DNA of 64,000 bases, from assembly GCF_007859715.1 (NCBI RefSeq), contig NZ_SJPG01000001.1:4566228-4630227 (forward strand), given 5' to 3'. Of the stretch, positions 19,951 to 30,075 are shown in pieces. The stretch comes from Rubinisphaera italica. Its GTDB lineage: Bacteria > Planctomycetota > Planctomycetia > Planctomycetales > Planctomycetaceae. Under the pieces are notes generated by a model. It saw only the letters and a program-made list of their open reading frames with translations, was not told the origin of the DNA and searched no databases. Position numbers and translations under genes: made by a program. Each line of letters begins with the position of its first letter. Position 1 is the stretch's first letter.

Positions 19951-22491
19951 CAACTTCGGAAAGTGTTAGCCTCTTTGTGTATCAATTATATTGATGCAGA
20001 TCTCTTCATTCTTGATGAATTCCAGAGATTTCGGGATCTCATTGATGAAGACAAGGACTCCGAAGCAGCAATCATTGCTCGCCAAATATTTTCGCAACCG
20101 AATGCTCGTGTGTTGCTATTGTCGGCAACCCCCTTTAAGGCATTCACTGGCAACTCCGAAGATGAAAGCGGCGAGGAGCATTATAAAGAGTTTCGCACGG
20201 TTTTGAATTTTTTGTTTCAGTCGGATCGAACTTGCATAGAGGAATATGAAATACACAGGCAATCTTTATTTAAGCAGCTTCTGAGCATCAATTCGTCCGC
20301 CGAAGATATCGATACGACACACAAGGATGCTGTCGAAAAGCTTTTAAGACGTGTCATCTGTCGTACCGAGCGTCTCAGCGTTTCCAAAGACCACGATGCC
20401 ATGACGTGGGACAAGTGGAGAAATCAGCCAGTTATGCCAACCGCTGCTGATGTTGAGAATTTCATTATGGCTGATCAGCTTGTTCAAATAATGAATGAAA
20501 AAATTAAACGAAAGGCAGACCAACTTCATTCGCCCATTGAGTTCTGTAAATCGGCTCCATATCCACTCTCATTCTTAGACGACTACAAGCTCAAAAGAGA
20601 ACTAAAAAGTCGACGCAGTAATCCAGAAATGCATTCGGCAATTCTCGCCAGACCAAATGCTTGGATCGATCATCAGCAAATTGATACATTCAGCTTTGTC
20701 GCTGGAGACAACGGTCAGCCTTTTGCGAACGCTCGATTTTCAAGAGTTGCTGAAGAAGTATTGGCTCAGAACGCAGAGCTATTGCTTTGGGTTCCACCTA
20801 GTCTGCCTTATTACCCAATCAGTGGAGCATTTGAGGGATCGACTGGATTTTCCAAAACTCTCATTTTCTCCGCATGGTTAATGGTTCCAAGAATGCTGGC
20901 TTCTTTGCTGTCGTACGAAGTAGAACGGAGAACCATTGGACATCCAAATATTGTGGATACTCAAGAACAGGAAGAGCGCCGATACCATACCAAAAAGCGA
21001 CATCCTGTCCCACAACTTGTGTATCGGGATGAGAATGGTCCAGCAAACATGTCTAACTTCACACTTTTATATCCATCGATCTCATTGGCCGATACTTTTG
21101 ATCCCGTAAATTCGCTGCTCTCAGGCAAATCAGTCAATGATTTGCACTCAGAGATTAGTAAACGTATACGGCGACTGATCGAAGAATCGAATCTGAAGCA
21201 GTACGAAACGGACTCAGGCGAGCCAAGTCGCTGGTACTGGGCTGCACCATTACTTCTTGACAAACTCAATTCTGATATCACAGGTACAGTAAACGAATGG
21301 TTGAACTGTAAAGAACGTGTTCACAATGCATTTGCAGCGGAAAAAAAGGAGGTTGGTAGGGCCAAGGCACTCCACTTTGAACAGCTTGTTGAGACATTTA
21401 ATAACCCTGCCAATGCTGGCTTGGGGAAGATGCCGGAAGAATTGTCAAACGTGTTGGCCGAGTCCGCACTTGGTGCACCGGGGATAGTATCCCTCAGGGC
21501 ATTTCGAAGGCAATATGGTGGTGAAATGGATGAGAATTGTCTCCACGCTTTCTCTTTAGCCAACGATTTCGTCACTTTGTTCAAAAAGCCAGAGTCCATC
21601 GCTGCCATTCGACTCAGTGTTCCGGACCGACTTCCGTATTGGCATCGGTGTATTCGCTATTGCCGTGATGGTTGTGTGCAAGCTGTATTGGATGAATACC
21701 TACATTTGCTCAGGGCGGACTGTGAAGACGCAGATGAGGCCATCGTCAGACTCCGTGCATCCTTTAACCTGCAAACGACTTCGCTCAATGTCGATGATCT
21801 TGATACTTTTATGAATGGTCAGACACGCAAATTACGTTGTCATTTCGCTACCGAACTCGGCAATCAGAGGCTTGAAACTGAACAAGGTGGTAAGCGAGCA
21901 TCGAATATCCGACAAGTTTTTAACTCACCTTTCCGACCGTTTGTGCTAGCAACCACATCCATTGGTCAGGAGGGGCTAGACTTCCATCAATATTGCCGCA
22001 AAATCGTACATTGGAATCTGCCAAGCAATCCAATTGATCTTGAACAACGTGAAGGCAGGATTAACCGTTTTAAAGGTCACGTTATCAGGCAACAGATTGC
22101 AGATAAGTACATGCCCATGTTGTCAGATGATGATCTCTCGGAAAATGATATTTGGCTTGATCTTTTCAAACTAGCTCAACTTGAGCGAGAGGAAGGCCAG
22201 TCAGAACTCATTCCCTTCTGGCATGTGGAGACTGATAAATACAAAATTGAACGTCTTGTTCCGTTCTATCCGTTCAGTAGAGATCGGGCAAAACTCTCGT
22301 CAATTCTGAAAACACTTTCGATCTACCGCCTCGCATTCGGCCAGCCTCGGCAAACTGAACTCGTCGAGCATCTTCTCAAGCATGTTCCAGAGGATCAAAT
22401 TGAAAGCATTCGTGAAAATCTCATGATTGATCTAAGTCCTTTTAAATATGTAGCCAATGGCACTCCGAAAGATACCAAAACTGTCTTTTAA
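19951..22491 (+). pseudogene. SNF2/helicase-type ATPase, 3' part, split by IS30
   Basis: The frame continues from the IS30 right end. Walker B reads DEFQRF (about 284-289 in the rejoined protein), motif III LLLSATPF, and the helicase C-domain shows ATTSIGQEGLDFHQ and EQREGRINRF. About 845 codons remain. A longer open frame that starts inside the IS (19576) is a chance read-through, not a native start. The gene lies 97 bp before the metallo-beta-lactamase gene. Without the N-terminal Walker A half the motor cannot work. Confidence 0.85.
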
Positions 22492-22587
22492 GAATCCCTT
22501 GTGGAATATCAAATTCAAAAATCGAATCAAAATGGCGATATTTGGCCATGGTTGTAATCAATAAATTGAAGAAAGAAATGTAAACCA

Positions 22588-23820
22588 GTGCGATGCAAAA
22601 TTCATCGAGGATGCCATGAAATTGGAGGCAACTGCATCGAAATTGAGTCGCAGGGCATGCGGATCGTTTTGGACATCGGCTTACCACTGAAAAATGACAA
22701 AAACATTTCAGCCCCAGACATCAGCGGACTGACGGCATGCGATGACTCATTACTCGGAATCTTTATATCACATCCACATCCTGACCATTACGGCTTGCTG
22801 GATAAGATCACAGAACCTGTGCCAGTCTACATGGGCGAAGCCTCTCGTCGCATAATCGAAGTCAGTTCATTCTTTACTCCTCTTCCTACCCTTGGAAACG
22901 TTGAGCCATTGGGCTATCGAGACCAACAGTCCATACAACTTGGACCATTCACAATCACGCCTTATCGCATCGATCATTCGGCGTTTGACAGTCATTGTTT
23001 GCTGATCGAGGCTGAAGGAAAGAGACTGTTCTACTCGGGTGACATTCGTGGTCACGGCAGAAATTCCCATCTATACGATGATCTCATTCAAAATCCGCCA
23101 CAGAATATCGATGTCCTGATTTGTGAAGGCACTCAGATCGGTCGTATCCCAGACTTCGCTTACCCAGATGAAGAATCGGTTGAAGCTGGGATGGTCGAGG
23201 TCTTTAAGAAAACAAATGGGATGGGTTTGGTGTGGTGTTCGAGCCAAAACATCGACCGTCTGGTATCGGTGTGGAATGCCTGCAAAAAATCAGGGAGACA
23301 ACTGGTCCTTGACATGTATACGGCTGAGATTGTGCGTGCTGCCAAGGATGATGCTCTGCCTAAACCCGGCAAGGAAGGAGTAACTGTTTATCTGCCATAT
23401 ACTCAGAAACAGAAAATTATCCGTGAAAAGGCATTTCATATTTCAAACCCATATCGCCGACACCGAATATATTACAAAGCCTTGGTTGAAGCAGCGTCTC
23501 GATTGGTAATGATCTTCCGTCCCAGTATGATGGGAGATCATGATTTGGCTAAATGCTTAAGCGGAGCAAGTCTTATTAGTTCGGTTTGGTCTGGCTATGT
23601 CCATCGCAGCCAAAATGAACTTGATCAGATGAAAAATATGGGAATCGAACGAACTCACATTCATACGTCTGGTCATGCTACGGTAGATGAACTTCGGAAA
23701 TTCGCAAATGCGATTCCTGCGAAACGGATTGTTCCGATTCATTTGGAAAACAGAGAAGGCTTTGCAGAATTGTCTGAACGAGTGGAATTAAAAAACGATC
23801 ACGAATGGTGGGAGATATGA
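22588..23820 (+). CDS. metallo-beta-lactamase fold hydrolase, RNase J/beta-CASP-like
   Basis: 410 aa from a GTG at 22588. The metal site is H62-P-H64-P-D66-H67; a second-shell Asp lies in FYSGDIRG. The C-terminal SGHATVDELRKF and IVPIHLEN match the RMMBL segment of RNA-processing nucleases. The middle resembles a beta-CASP domain. Enzymes of this class cleave RNA, sometimes DNA. It stands between the helicase and the PD-(D/E)XK gene on the same strand, so I count it as part of the cassette; its role there is inferred. Confidence 0.82.
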   Translation: MRCKIHRGCHEIGGNCIEIESQGMRIVLDIGLPLKNDKNISAPDISGLTACDDSLLGIFISHPHPDHYGLLDKITEPVPVYMGEASRRIIEVSSFFTPLPTLGNVEPLGYRDQQSIQLGPFTITPYRIDHSAFDSHCLLIEAEGKRLFYSGDIRGHGRNSHLYDDLIQNPPQNIDVLICEGTQIGRIPDFAYPDEESVEAGMVEVFKKTNGMGLVWCSSQNIDRLVSVWNACKKSGRQLVLDMYTAEIVRAAKDDALPKPGKEGVTVYLPYTQKQKIIREKAFHISNPYRRHRIYYKALVEAASRLVMIFRPSMMGDHDLAKCLSGASLISSVWSGYVHRSQNELDQMKNMGIERTHIHTSGHATVDELRKFANAIPAKRIVPIHLENREGFAELSERVELKNDHEWWEI

Positions 23821-23826
23821 ACGAAG

Positions 23827-24870
23827 ATGTCTAAAAGACTAGAAAAGCTGAATATTGACAATAAAATCTCTTGGTATTTTGTGAACGAACAAGGTGGTAC
23901 GACGAGATATCGAGAGTTGCAATACCCATTCCCCGATCTTCGTTGCTTTGACTTAGGAGATGGGACTGAATTCGAATCACTCGAAAGGTTTGAATGGCAA
24001 CGCATCAGGGAACTTGGGGAAGAACTCCACATAGACCCAAATTCAATCAAGAAGGAAAACTTAATACAATGGGTTCGTTTTGTTTTGCAACATGAGTCGC
24101 CTATCTTAAAAAAAATGATAGTTCCAACTACCGCCATCCGGAAGCTCTATGAGTTTATGCGGGGCGAATTCAAAGACCGTGAATTTCGAAGTAAACTTCT
24201 AGATGCACTTTCAGAAGCACCAGAGTCGCTAATTGAACTCTGTCGAGTGTCCTATGCTCAGTTTGTTTCTTACGACAATCAATCCGAAGGATGGGGTAGT
24301 TCCGTTAGAAAGAAACTACCTGAGGCACCAGTGAATTTGAGCGATTCATCTAAAACAAATGAAGTAGTGTCTTACTTTACCAAAGTTGGGGCAACATGTT
24401 TATCTAACGCTGGGTTTTCTTATGTTACAAGAGAGTTTAATCCCCGACGCACTACCAACGGAGTATTTGAAAGCGGTCTTTCGGCTAGATCATCCGGAGC
24501 CGGTGGTATCGACGTGTTGCTCATGAAAAATGGTAATCCTGTTGTCGGGGAAATCAAGGTAAAAGACGATGCTGACCCCTTTTACGCACTTATTCAGTGC
24601 CTTACCTACGCAATCGAAGCAGGTACACCAAATCAGTTTCTGCGAATGAAAAAATATCCGATTGACCAGCAACCTGAATTTTTTGAATTGGACGAACAGT
24701 CACCTAATGTTGATATTTGCATAATCTGCATTAATCATTCGCATGTAGAAATGTACAAAAGGCTTTCGGTATTAGTAAAAAAATTGGAGGAATCAGGCGA
24801 TCTTCCATTCTTAGGAAAAATTTACCTCACTCATAATTCTGGAAACGACCTTAAGCATTTTGAGAAATGA
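23827..24870 (+). CDS. PD-(D/E)XK nuclease-like protein
   Basis: 347 aa, 6 nt after the metallo-beta-lactamase stop. The C-terminal third has a nuclease core: Asp229 in GGIDVLLM, then Glu242-Ile-Lys244 in VVGEIKVK, followed by a Gln-containing helix (ALIQCLTYAIEAG). The N-terminal 200 residues are mainly helical and unassigned. It is the last gene of the cassette; a gene-poor stretch follows. Confidence 0.75.
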   Translation: MSKRLEKLNIDNKISWYFVNEQGGTTRYRELQYPFPDLRCFDLGDGTEFESLERFEWQRIRELGEELHIDPNSIKKENLIQWVRFVLQHESPILKKMIVPTTAIRKLYEFMRGEFKDREFRSKLLDALSEAPESLIELCRVSYAQFVSYDNQSEGWGSSVRKKLPEAPVNLSDSSKTNEVVSYFTKVGATCLSNAGFSYVTREFNPRRTTNGVFESGLSARSSGAGGIDVLLMKNGNPVVGEIKVKDDADPFYALIQCLTYAIEAGTPNQFLRMKKYPIDQQPEFFELDEQSPNVDICIICINHSHVEMYKRLSVLVKKLEESGDLPFLGKIYLTHNSGNDLKHFEK

Positions 24871-25140
24871 ACACTAAACTAATACCACAAAACTCGGGAA
24901 AGCACGACTCTTCACAATGATCGAGTTCTTCATGTTAGGCAAACTGTTAGAAGTTCTTGCATTCTGCCTTGCTTCGTTTTGCTAAGCTGAGGCTGATAGT
25001 CACCGCAACCTCAATGCATTTTGATTTGCCCAGATACAAATGACAATGGCTAACACCCCATACTCGACCGTGATGAACTCATCCGAAGCGTCAGAGATTT
25101 ACTTGGAGAAAAAGTCAAAGAAGAAATTCAGCTTGATGGA

Positions 25141-25467
25141 TTGCTATCCTTAATTGGTGGTGATCCATCTGAAGTTATCGTTCGAGTGAGTGGGAACAAA
25201 ATCTCGATATCGGAATTCCGTGTTCGATGGGATGGACCTCATACTCCAACAGTTCATCCACGACTGGTAACCGCCATTAACTGGAAGAGCCTTCCTGATT
25301 TTGACATCATGTGTCTCATTAGCATGGCAATTGAATCTATCCGTAGGTATCGACTTGAGAAATATCGAACATGTTTGAGGTGTGGAGAAACTAATCCTCC
25401 TGAGTGGATGCACGGCGATGACATCTGCCAATCGTGTGCTGAGCGACACATGGGTGTGGTTTATTGA
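25141..25467 (+). CDS. zinc-ribbon protein, short paralogue of the gene at 54072
   Basis: 108 codons from a TTG; the frame is open 28 codons further upstream (to a TAA near 25056) but has no ATG. It matches the C-terminal half of the product at 54072-54794: LIGGDPSEVIV against LVGGDPGEIIV, VRWDGPHTP against VRWNGPHTP, and the paired CxxC motifs CLRCGETNPPEW and CQSCAERH. The N-terminal zinc ribbon of the longer paralogue is absent, so this may be a 5'-truncated copy. Function unknown. Confidence 0.6.
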   Translation: MLSLIGGDPSEVIVRVSGNKISISEFRVRWDGPHTPTVHPRLVTAINWKSLPDFDIMCLISMAIESIRRYRLEKYRTCLRCGETNPPEWMHGDDICQSCAERHMGVVY

Positions 25468-26408
25468 TTAATTCCTTCCTTCTGCATTTTAGAAATAAAC
25501 ATCTCAGATGAGATTGGTCTATATTTTTTTACTAATGACATCGAAACTTCATGAAGACTCTCAATGACTTCATCAATTCTCATTGGCTCTAACCCCAATG
25601 GCTTGCAGTATTGATCACTACAAGTGTGTTGTATAAATTCAATAACACTGAGTGGATATTCTTCATCATGTAGAAATACATGAAGTTTACTGCAATGAGC
25701 TAGTATTACCTTTGTGGATTTCTTCAGATGTTCATCATTAAGTTCACCTTTTGAGTAATCAGCTTTATCTTGCATTGACAAATCTACAATTGCTAATTGG
25801 AGTTCAGAAATGCTCTTATTTATTTCAATTACCTTCATCTCATAATCATGACGATAATTCTCAAGGGAATCGAATGAATCTAATTGTCTTAAAATCGCTG
25901 CTTCAATTCTATTTCTGACAATCATGGACTCAGATTTGTCTACAAATACCCTTGTATTTACATCAGCCAATTTTTGAGCCGCTTCTCTCAACGTAGCCAG
26001 TGCCGACAATCGTGAAGCCTGCCTTAACGCTTCGTAAGAATCACCTTGAGCTTTTGCGCTCTCTTGACTCGCCTCTCGCATCTGTCGGATTTCATGCCGT
26101 TGCTGTTCCAATTCTTGCTTTTGCCAGAACATCGTCATTATCAAGGCTGCAAAAGCACATGCTGACACAAATGCATTGGCGAAGCCAAAGCTGTCTCCAA
26201 AATTATTCACTCCTTCGGGATAGCCTCCATAGAAAGTGAATGGAAGAAAGGAAATGATAGTTACGCCTAAAAGGAAAAGGATTGCATATTGGATAACTTT
26301 CTTTGTTGGAATCACTTTCGGCTCTTCAATGATTGGCTTTTCGCACTTGCCGCACTTCTTCTCCTCGATTATTTGTCCGCACTCTTCGCACTTTTTCACT
26401 TCGGTCAC
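25461..26408 (-). CDS. zinc-ribbon, two-transmembrane, coiled-coil protein
   Basis: I place the start at a GTG (26408) with AAGGAAG 6 nt upstream; a frame without ATG extends to 26471. The product begins with a CxxC...CxxC ribbon (CEECGQ, CGKC). Two hydrophobic helices follow (near YAILFLLGVTIISF and SACAFAALIMTMF), joined by GDSFGFANAF, then a long helical cytoplasmic region (QELEQQRHEIRQMREA). The FGDSFG...two-helix arrangement resembles putative phage abortive-infection membrane proteins (putAbiC-like); that match is from memory. It overlaps the convergent gene at 25467 by 7 bp. Confidence 0.65.
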   Translation of the reverse strand: MTEVKKCEECGQIIEEKKCGKCEKPIIEEPKVIPTKKVIQYAILFLLGVTIISFLPFTFYGGYPEGVNNFGDSFGFANAFVSACAFAALIMTMFWQKQELEQQRHEIRQMREASQESAKAQGDSYEALRQASRLSALATLREAAQKLADVNTRVFVDKSESMIVRNRIEAAILRQLDSFDSLENYRHDYEMKVIEINKSISELQLAIVDLSMQDKADYSKGELNDEHLKKSTKVILAHCSKLHVFLHDEEYPLSVIEFIQHTCSDQYCKPLGLEPMRIDEVIESLHEVSMSLVKKYRPISSEMFISKMQKEGINQ

Positions 26409-26626
26409 AGCATCTTCCTTCAATTGTGATATTCGGGGAAGACAGTCGATGCTGTCACCCTCTGTCTTCAAGCTTCATATAGCTGGCAAAGAAAAGCAGA
26501 TGTGGACATCTTCTGACTTCCTGCGTTCTTGCGCAATTCTTACCAAGTATTCAACTTCATTCTGATTGTGATGATTTTATCCATGCCTTTTCTTAGTAAG
26601 GCTGAACAGTATTTGTATTTCAAAAG

Positions 26627-27292
26627 TCAGGACAGATATTTTTCCATGAAGTCAGCAACCTCCACCAGCATCTTCTTCACTTCGTTCTCATCAAACTGGT
26701 CAAGCTTACCGTGTGCTGCGCTATTTCTAATATCAGCCAGTGCCGTAATCTTCTTCTGTGTGAGTTTCTGGTAGATTCCTTCTTTCGCAAGTAGAGCGTT
26801 CATCATGTCCAGCTTAGGCTTTTCTGGAAGTTCAATATTGTTTTCAGCACAAAGCTTTCTAAGCCCATCTTCCAAAACAGCACCAGCCACAACAACAGAA
26901 GCCTGATAGTAGCCCTGCTCGGAAAGATGATTTGCTTGTTCAAGAAAATCGTCAAAGATGTCGGCTTCTACCGTCTTGCGATAATCAAAAAGATGACCAT
27001 TTTCTAAGTCATCTAAAGCAGCTCCCAGAATACCATTCCCAGCCATCACATTACTTTTGAAAGCTTTAGTGCATTCTGAAGTATAAGTCTCGTAATGGAT
27101 ACTGTCTTTGCCAAATCCTGTCGCAAGAATGCTTAATGATTTTGTTCTCCAAGCATGGAATTGTGTTTGTTCCACACTAGTGTCACGCCTATTACCTCTT
27201 GTTATCACTTCACTGCCAGTAGATGAACTCACATTGTTTCCATGTTTTATCAATTCTCTCAGACGTGCCGCTATTCTTTCATCTGTTTTCAT
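26627..27292 (-). CDS. HEPN/DUF4145-like domain protein
   Basis: 221 aa with AAAGG 7 nt before the ATG. The C-terminal half is all-helical and carries the HEPN signature R189-N-S-A-A-H194 in ALADIRNSAAHGKL. This is preceded by SVVVAGAVLEDGLRKL, typical of DUF4145-type HEPN domains. Active HEPN domains are RNases common in abortive-infection and toxin systems. The N-terminal ~100 residues are unassigned. It lies between the membrane protein and the AlkB-like gene on the same strand. Confidence 0.75.
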   Translation of the reverse strand: MKTDERIAARLRELIKHGNNVSSSTGSEVITRGNRRDTSVEQTQFHAWRTKSLSILATGFGKDSIHYETYTSECTKAFKSNVMAGNGILGAALDDLENGHLFDYRKTVEADIFDDFLEQANHLSEQGYYQASVVVAGAVLEDGLRKLCAENNIELPEKPKLDMMNALLAKEGIYQKLTQKKITALADIRNSAAHGKLDQFDENEVKKMLVEVADFMEKYLS

Positions 27293-27348
27293 GATTTACC
27301 TTTCCATAGTGTGATGACTCAGTTTGGATATCACGTCAACAGTCATTT

Positions 27349-27921
27349 TCATTTGGTATCCCCAAGAATCTTCCTGAATGTCAGGTTAATTCGTTCGCCT
27401 ACGACTTGCTTCGTCTTCGGCACTTCGTGTTGCCAGAATTGCTGCATTGTTCCAGCCATGATAATCAGTGACCCGTGATTTGCGAGAAAGGTCTTCGTCT
27501 CTCTCGTCTCGTTGTGCCTGATCCGAAACTTTCGTGTGGCTCCCAAAGAAAGCGAACCAATCACATTTCCCATCTCAGGTTCATCATCTGCGTGCCAGCC
27601 CATGCTGTCTGATCCTGAGCGATAGCGGTTCAATAGACAGTAATTGTACTCACCCTGAACGGCTTCAATTTTGTTCTTGATTTCAAGCAATTTTGCAGTC
27701 CACGGCAGAGCAGCATAGTCCATGCCTGAATACCGATAACTGATGCCAGCATCGCCGTATGAGGCAATCAATCGTGGCTGCATGTGACCAAAGATACCGA
27801 GCTTTTGTTCCCACTGGCAGTTATCTCGCAACTCAGTGAAGTACCGATCTGCCAAGTCTTTGGTTAGAAAGGCTTCGTCGAAAAGAAGTGTTCCTCCATC
27901 TTCAAGTTCGATTGTGTTCAT
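27349..27921 (-). CDS. AlkB-like 2-oxoglutarate/Fe(II)-dependent dioxygenase
   Basis: 190 aa. The iron triad is visible as H110-A-D112 (GWHADDE) and His165 (WQHEVP). The 2-oxoglutarate and substrate residues appear in RINLTFR (Arg177, Arg183). LNRYRSGSDSMGWH and SLGATRKFRIRH are family landmarks. AlkB enzymes remove alkyl groups from DNA or RNA bases by oxidative demethylation. It precedes the HEPN gene on the minus strand by about 57 bp. It could be a stress-repair gene carried by the island. Confidence 0.9.
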   Translation of the reverse strand: MNTIELEDGGTLLFDEAFLTKDLADRYFTELRDNCQWEQKLGIFGHMQPRLIASYGDAGISYRYSGMDYAALPWTAKLLEIKNKIEAVQGEYNYCLLNRYRSGSDSMGWHADDEPEMGNVIGSLSLGATRKFRIRHNETRETKTFLANHGSLIIMAGTMQQFWQHEVPKTKQVVGERINLTFRKILGDTK

Positions 27922-28053
27922 TAGAATTCCAAGAAGAAGCTCTTTAGATTGAATGTTCTTTTCTTGATTCCCATTCGTTATCTTTAAGTAAACGAATTAC
28001 ATGAATAATCTTTTGCAAAGAATTCCACATTGAGTGACACCAAAAGCAAAGCC

Positions 28054-28311
28054 ATGTTGTCGTTTATTGCATGTCTTCTTTTCATGACAATTTACCTTTG
28101 GTCAGCAATGCCTGCACGTGTAATTGTTAAACGATATTGCAAGAAAGGGGGAGTATTGCATTCTATAGAAAATAGCCTGTTTCTGCCTGCAAACACCTTA
28201 GCTGACCATTGGCATATTTACCATAAATATCAGACACGACAGTTTTTTTACTGGTGGGATAAGAATTTACGCTACGATGTTAAGAAGCATCCCAGAGGGT
28301 TTGGGCAATAA
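28054..28311 (+). CDS. small membrane or secreted hypothetical protein
   Basis: About 85 residues from the ATG at 28054; a TTG at 28030 adds eight. A hydrophobic N-terminal helix (MLSFIACLLFMTIYLWSAM) may be a membrane anchor or signal peptide. The remainder is basic and aromatic with no known motif. No neighbour shares its strand. Confidence 0.4.
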   Translation: MLSFIACLLFMTIYLWSAMPARVIVKRYCKKGGVLHSIENSLFLPANTLADHWHIYHKYQTRQFFYWWDKNLRYDVKKHPRGFGQ

Positions 28312-28418
28312 CTCTGAAGGCAGTAATCAGCGAATGGTCAACTCGAACAAATTTCCCATTACGTCATATTCAGTAACATCACCAAAACCTTTGATTGGTC
28401 TCAAAAGTTCTCAACTAA

Positions 28419-28886
28419 TTAAATTTGGGCTCTGCTTGCCCACAATTCCTTAGTGGGGGACTGGTATGAATCCTCCGCACGGTATGTGATTTTCAAATCA
28501 TCTCCTTCCATCTTCACACTGATTATAAGATGGTCACTCGTTTGCTTGTCTGGATTGAACTTGCTTATGGCAAGGATCTTAGAAGGTGAAGCGAATCCAT
28601 TTCCGTCCGCAGGAGAATTACGAATTATCAAAGCTCGGTCTCCAACATGCGGTTCAATTGATTTCTTGAAATGTCCCGAACCGCTGAAGTGCCAATATGT
28701 GTAGTTCGCTCTAGCAGGACGTTCGACTGCCATGATAATCAGCACAAATGCTTGCTCTGTTGTATTCTCAATCGTGACAGTGGTGGCTTGAACTTCGTGC
28801 TTTTCTGATTTGCGATTCTCTTCAGCATTCAAAATTGAATTGATCGCAAAAATTGTGGTCATCGAAATAAGGAGGGCATACTTCAT
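28419..28886 (-). CDS. secreted hypothetical protein
   Basis: 155 aa with a typical N-terminal signal (MKYALLISMTTIFAINSIL, cleavage probably after LNA). The mature part looks beta-rich (TVTIENTTEQAFVLIIM, DHLIISVKMEGDDLKITY). I recognise no family. It is a single minus-strand gene. Confidence 0.55.
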   Translation of the reverse strand: MKYALLISMTTIFAINSILNAEENRKSEKHEVQATTVTIENTTEQAFVLIIMAVERPARANYTYWHFSGSGHFKKSIEPHVGDRALIIRNSPADGNGFASPSKILAISKFNPDKQTSDHLIISVKMEGDDLKITYRAEDSYQSPTKELWASRAQI

Positions 28887-29015
28887 CGGAGAATCTTTCA
28901 GTAAAATGTGTTAGGTGTGATGACATTTATGTTATCTCCCTACTTACTCCTGAGCTTTCTCACTGAAGAGTGGGAGGTCTCAAATTTTTCAAGGAGGGAT
29001 TTGATGTAAGAGGCA

Positions 29016-29897
29016 CTATGGGAACTTTTTGAAAATTGGTCCTTCGGGGACTGCAAGTGGTTCTGATCGAAATTCTAATTGGACAATAACATCTTCATTG
29101 GAATTTTGAGTCTTGAATTTTTCATCCCACCATTCAATGTATAAAATTCCTCGCAAATAGACGGTGGCACTCAATCGCAATTCTCCGTTCAGCACACCAA
29201 ATGGATTTACCCTTAGACGTATCTCTCCGTCATCGAGAGGATGATCTTTCTCATCCGATCGAAGTCCAATTTTCATTGCTGAAACATACCAGCTTGGTGA
29301 AGTATTATTGACTAGCAAAGAGTTTACATGTTTCTCCGCATAGTCGTTTACTGCTCTAATAAAGTCACCGTGACTATATCCAGCATTTGATGTTTCGCTT
29401 AGCGGCAATGAAATCATTGCAACATCATGTCCATCTACTCTGATTTTTTGGAAATTCTGTCCCTCTCGTGCATTCCATGAAAATGACCACGGATGCATGT
29501 CTGACTTTTCGAGTTTGAAATCGTGCCATAATCGTACTGTTTGGACAATTAGGGGAAGCCCCCCTTGGTTCATCAATTGAAGGTCGACTTGCTGTTCATA
29601 CCCTTGGTTTATTTTTTTCGATAATACCATGTAATCTGCCAGTGATACTTTCAGATTTGAGCACAATTCATTTCTTCTTTGTCGCTCACTGACAATGTAT
29701 TGGAGGCATGCAAATATCACTGATAGTACCGTCAATAATTCAACAGTTTTTCTGATGTACGATGACCATCCAAAGTGTCTTCCACAGTGCGGGCATGTTT
29801 TTGCATTTTTGTGGACTTCCTCCTTGCATTCAGGACATTCGCCTTTCTTTGGGTATTGACGGCTCTGAACCTTACTGAATGAGGGAGATGAGTACAT
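29016..29897 (-). CDS. zinc-ribbon membrane protein
   Basis: About 293 aa from the ATG at 29897; a TTG frame begins 15 codons earlier. A double CxxC ribbon (CPECKEE, CPHCGRHFGW) near the N-terminus precedes one hydrophobic helix (LLTVLSVIFACLQYI). A large soluble domain without known motifs follows. Architecture resembles the membrane protein at 25461 (ribbon, then membrane), but the sequences do not look related beyond that. Confidence 0.55.
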   Translation of the reverse strand: MYSSPSFSKVQSRQYPKKGECPECKEEVHKNAKTCPHCGRHFGWSSYIRKTVELLTVLSVIFACLQYIVSERQRRNELCSNLKVSLADYMVLSKKINQGYEQQVDLQLMNQGGLPLIVQTVRLWHDFKLEKSDMHPWSFSWNAREGQNFQKIRVDGHDVAMISLPLSETSNAGYSHGDFIRAVNDYAEKHVNSLLVNNTSPSWYVSAMKIGLRSDEKDHPLDDGEIRLRVNPFGVLNGELRLSATVYLRGILYIEWWDEKFKTQNSNEDVIVQLEFRSEPLAVPEGPIFKKFP

Positions 29898-30075
29898 TGC
29901 GATTCTTCTAATTGCAATTTGATAGGGATTTTGGTTGATCAAGAGTGTTCATGAAAATTCCATCTCAAGGAATTTGCAGTCAAGAAATCTCGATCTCAAA
30001 TCATTGGCAGATGTGCAAATATTTTCAATCAAACCAACGCTTTAAATTGTGTTAAGCCAGTGGAGATAATTTCCA

